Shown here: positions 62,170-64,000 of the stretch, piece by piece
Position numbering within the stretch: the stretch's first letter is position 1
Layout: each line of letters begins with the position of its first letter
Assembly (NCBI RefSeq): GCF_009600605.1
Contig: NZ_VWNA01000001.1
Coordinates: 62,001-126,000 of the forward strand
DNA: 64,000 nt
Reading direction: 5' to 3'
From: Segnochrobactrum spirostomi
GTDB lineage: Bacteria; Pseudomonadota; Alphaproteobacteria; Rhizobiales; Segnochrobactraceae
The notes under the pieces: generated by a model
The model's database searches: none
What the model was told of the DNA's origin: nothing
What the model saw: the letters and a program-made list of their open reading frames with translations, nothing else
Position numbers and translations under genes: made by a program

Positions 62170-63354
62170 TCACTCGATGACGATCGCCGGCGCCTTGCGG
62201 CCGTGGCCGCGGGCATGCTCGACCTCGGCCCAGGCGGCGCGGGCGACGGCGCGGAACGCCGCAGCATGCGGACCGTCGGGCTCGGCGGCGACGATCGGCG
62301 TTCCGGCGTCCGAGCGCTCGCGGATCGGCATCGCCAGCGGAATTTCGCCGAGGAAGGGCACGCCCAGCCGCGTCGCCTCGTCCCGCGCGCCGCCGTGGCC
62401 GAAGATATCGGAGCGGCCGCCGCAGTGCGGGCAGATGAAGGTGCTCATGTTCTCGACGATGCCGAGCACCGGCACCTCGACCTTCTGGAACATCGCGAGG
62501 CCCTTGCGGGCGTCGAGCAGCGCCAGATCCTGCGGCGTCGAGACAATCACCGCGCCGGTGATCGGGACCTGCTGGGCGAGGCTCAACTGCACGTCGCCGG
62601 TGCCGGGCGGCATGTCGATGATCAGCACGTCCAGCGTGCCCCAGGCCACGTCGATCAGCATCTGGCGCAGCGCCGAGACCACCATCGGCCCGCGCCAGAT
62701 CATCGGCGTGCCCTCCTCGATGAGGAAGCCGATCGACATGGCTTTGAGCCCGTGAGCGACGAGCGGCACCAGCGTGCGGCCGTTGACGACCTCCGGCCGG
62801 CCGCTGAGACCGAGCAGCTTCGGCACCGAGGGACCGTAGATGTCCGCATCGAGGATGCCGACCCGCTTGCCCTCGGCCTGAAGCGCCAGCGCGAGGTTTA
62901 CCGCGGTCGTCGACTTGCCGACGCCGCCCTTGCCCGAGGCGACGGCGATCAGCGCGCCGACGCCCGGCACGCCGGCCTTCGGCGCCGGACCGGCGGGCTG
63001 CTGCGCGCCACCCTGCGGACCATGGCTGTGGCCGGGGCCGTGGGCATGGGAATGGCCCGGCCCATGAGAGTGGGCGGCGGCGGGCCGCGGCGCGGCGCCC
63101 GGGCCGCGTTCGGCGGTCAGCGCCACCATGGCCCGCTCGACGCCGGGAATCGCCAGCACCGTCCGCTCGGCGGCGAGGCGCAGCGGCTCGAGATCGCGCG
63201 CGCGGTCGGCCGGAACGGTGATGGAAAAGGCGACCCGGCCATCGGAGACGAAGACGTCCGACACGAGCCCGAGCGAAATGAGGTCGCCGTGCCCGTCCGG
63301 GCCGGGGATCGTCTTCAGGCGGGCGATGACCGCCTCTTTGCTCACGTCAGCCAC
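62170..63354 (-). CDS. mrp: Mrp/ApbC-family iron-sulfur cluster carrier
   Basis: This P-loop NTPase transfers iron-sulfur clusters to apoproteins. The 394-residue protein has an N-terminal DUF59 (MIP18-like) domain (about 1-95) and a histidine-rich linker of about 23 residues with eight His. The ATPase domain follows, with the deviant Walker A ASGKGGVGKST near residue 140, DADIYGPSVPKLLG near 167, and the cluster-binding CPHC pair near residue 290. The GTG at 63354 is preceded by GGAG at a good distance. The linker is not usual for the family and could bind metal. Confidence 0.94.
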   Translation of the reverse strand: MADVSKEAVIARLKTIPGPDGHGDLISLGLVSDVFVSDGRVAFSITVPADRARDLEPLRLAAERTVLAIPGVERAMVALTAERGPGAAPRPAAAHSHGPGHSHAHGPGHSHGPQGGAQQPAGPAPKAGVPGVGALIAVASGKGGVGKSTTAVNLALALQAEGKRVGILDADIYGPSVPKLLGLSGRPEVVNGRTLVPLVAHGLKAMSIGFLIEEGTPMIWRGPMVVSALRQMLIDVAWGTLDVLIIDMPPGTGDVQLSLAQQVPITGAVIVSTPQDLALLDARKGLAMFQKVEVPVLGIVENMSTFICPHCGGRSDIFGHGGARDEATRLGVPFLGEIPLAMPIRERSDAGTPIVAAEPDGPHAAAFRAVARAAWAEVEHARGHGRKAPAIVIE

Positions 63355-63552
63355 GTCACTCTCCAGGTTCAGCGGCGTCAACCTAGTGTGCCCGCGCCAT
63401 CTTTCAATCCGGGCGGTGTGGATTGCGCTCGCGGGATCGACAGCGACCGCGTAGTGGGCGACATATGCGCCTCCCCGCGGGCGTCCCGCGCCACCTCCAT
63501 CGAGCAACCCTGCGATGATCCCGGCCCCCTCACCCGATGAAGGACGCTGCCC

Positions 63553-64000
63553 GTGACGATCGCTGGGCTGGTGCTCGCGGGTGGGCTGTCGCGCCGCATG
63601 GGCCGCGACAAGGCGTCGATCGTGCTCGGCGGCGAAACGCTTGCGGCGCGCGGGCTGCGCCGACTGCGTCCCCAGGTCGATCTCCTCGCGCTCAACGCCA
63701 ACGGCCCGGAGGGCGCATTCGGAGAACTCGGCGTGCCGGTCCTCAAAGATCATCATGCCGGCTTCCAGGGCCCGCTCGCGGGCATCGCTGCGGGCCTCGC
63801 GTGGGCACGCACAGCCGGCGCTGCGCAGCTCGCCACCGTGCCGGTCGATTCGCCGTTCGTACCGGAGGACTTCGTGGCCCGCCTCACGGCCGCGGCGCCG
63901 GCGGACCGAATCGCGGTCGCCCGTACGGTGACGGGCCGGCACCCGGTCGCGGCCTTGATCCCGACCGCGCTCGCGGCAGATTTGGAACGCTGGCTCGCGG
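63553..64000 (+). CDS. mobA: Molybdenum cofactor guanylyltransferase (3' end outside window)
   Basis: MobA joins GMP to molybdopterin. The visible 149 residues start at a GTG with a GAAGGA ribosome-binding site and show the nucleotidyltransferase motif LAGGLSRRMGRDKA near residue 8, followed by the GFQGPLAGIAAGL block near residue 70 and VPVDSPFVPEDF near residue 95 (metal-binding aspartate). The frame runs off the window end. With moaA nearby it indicates a molybdenum-cofactor neighbourhood. Confidence 0.93.
   Translation, partial: MTIAGLVLAGGLSRRMGRDKASIVLGGETLAARGLRRLRPQVDLLALNANGPEGAFGELGVPVLKDHHAGFQGPLAGIAAGLAWARTAGAAQLATVPVDSPFVPEDFVARLTAAAPADRIAVARTVTGRHPVAALIPTALAADLERWLA

Overview
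The window is a high-GC chromosomal segment from an alphaproteobacterium, most likely in the order Hyphomicrobiales (Rhizobiales). The signs are an NDUFS4-like accessory subunit of respiratory complex I, a pcaDCHG protocatechuate operon preceded by a PcaQ-type site, cobO/cobC in the aerobic-type cobalamin nomenclature, and scattered palindromes with CCTTCTCCCC arms of the kind common in rhizobial genomes. It carries about 60 protein genes, four tRNA genes (Gln-CTG, Arg-TCT, Pro-TGG, Ser-TGA), and no insertion sequences, CRISPR arrays or rRNA genes.

Layout. 1-11 kb: a partial gene, an anion permease, PPK2, a TylF-type methyltransferase in lower-GC DNA, tRNA-Gln, prfC, a frameshifted ycaQ-like gene, an AraC regulator facing an EamA exporter, and a TerC protein. 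11-19 kb: a DeoR regulator, pyrG, secG, aspS, two tandem paralogous lipoproteins, an EAL protein, tRNA-Arg, an NDUFS4-like subunit and tRNA-Pro. 19-32 kb: a sugar-acid region with dgoK, a four-gene FbpA/PotD-type ABC transporter, KDPGal aldolase, an arabinonate-type dehydratase, a LysR regulator, an AraD1-family protein, an aldehyde dehydrogenase and an aldose 1-epimerase. Together these suggest oxidative degradation of D-galactose and L-arabinose. Two of the genes share an identical palindrome-plus-promoter module.

32-38 kb holds transporter/regulator pairs (EamA with MocR, MFS with MerR) and a short-chain dehydrogenase. 38.4-41 kb is an AT-richer insert next to tRNA-Ser. It encodes a SIR2-domain protein, a HAM1-like protein and an adenosine-deaminase-like protein, the gene set of the Kongming anti-phage system. 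Unusually, the deaminase gene is divergent from the other two. Substitutions in the deaminase and HAM1 active sites fit nucleotide-signal roles. This is the most interesting locus in the window.

41-64 kb: a DJ-1/PfpI protein, yggU and yggT, pheT (with no neighbouring pheS), cobC and cobO, a CAP lipoprotein, the pcaDCHG operon, a cysteine hydrolase, a DUF1428 protein facing a MarR regulator that carries six-residue repeats, a VgrG spike with an AT-rich C-terminal extension, small enzymes (DUF2000, HD, ICMT-like, GNAT-like, DUF971), moaA, a helix-turn-helix regulator facing a SAM methyltransferase, Mrp with a histidine-rich linker, and the start of mobA.
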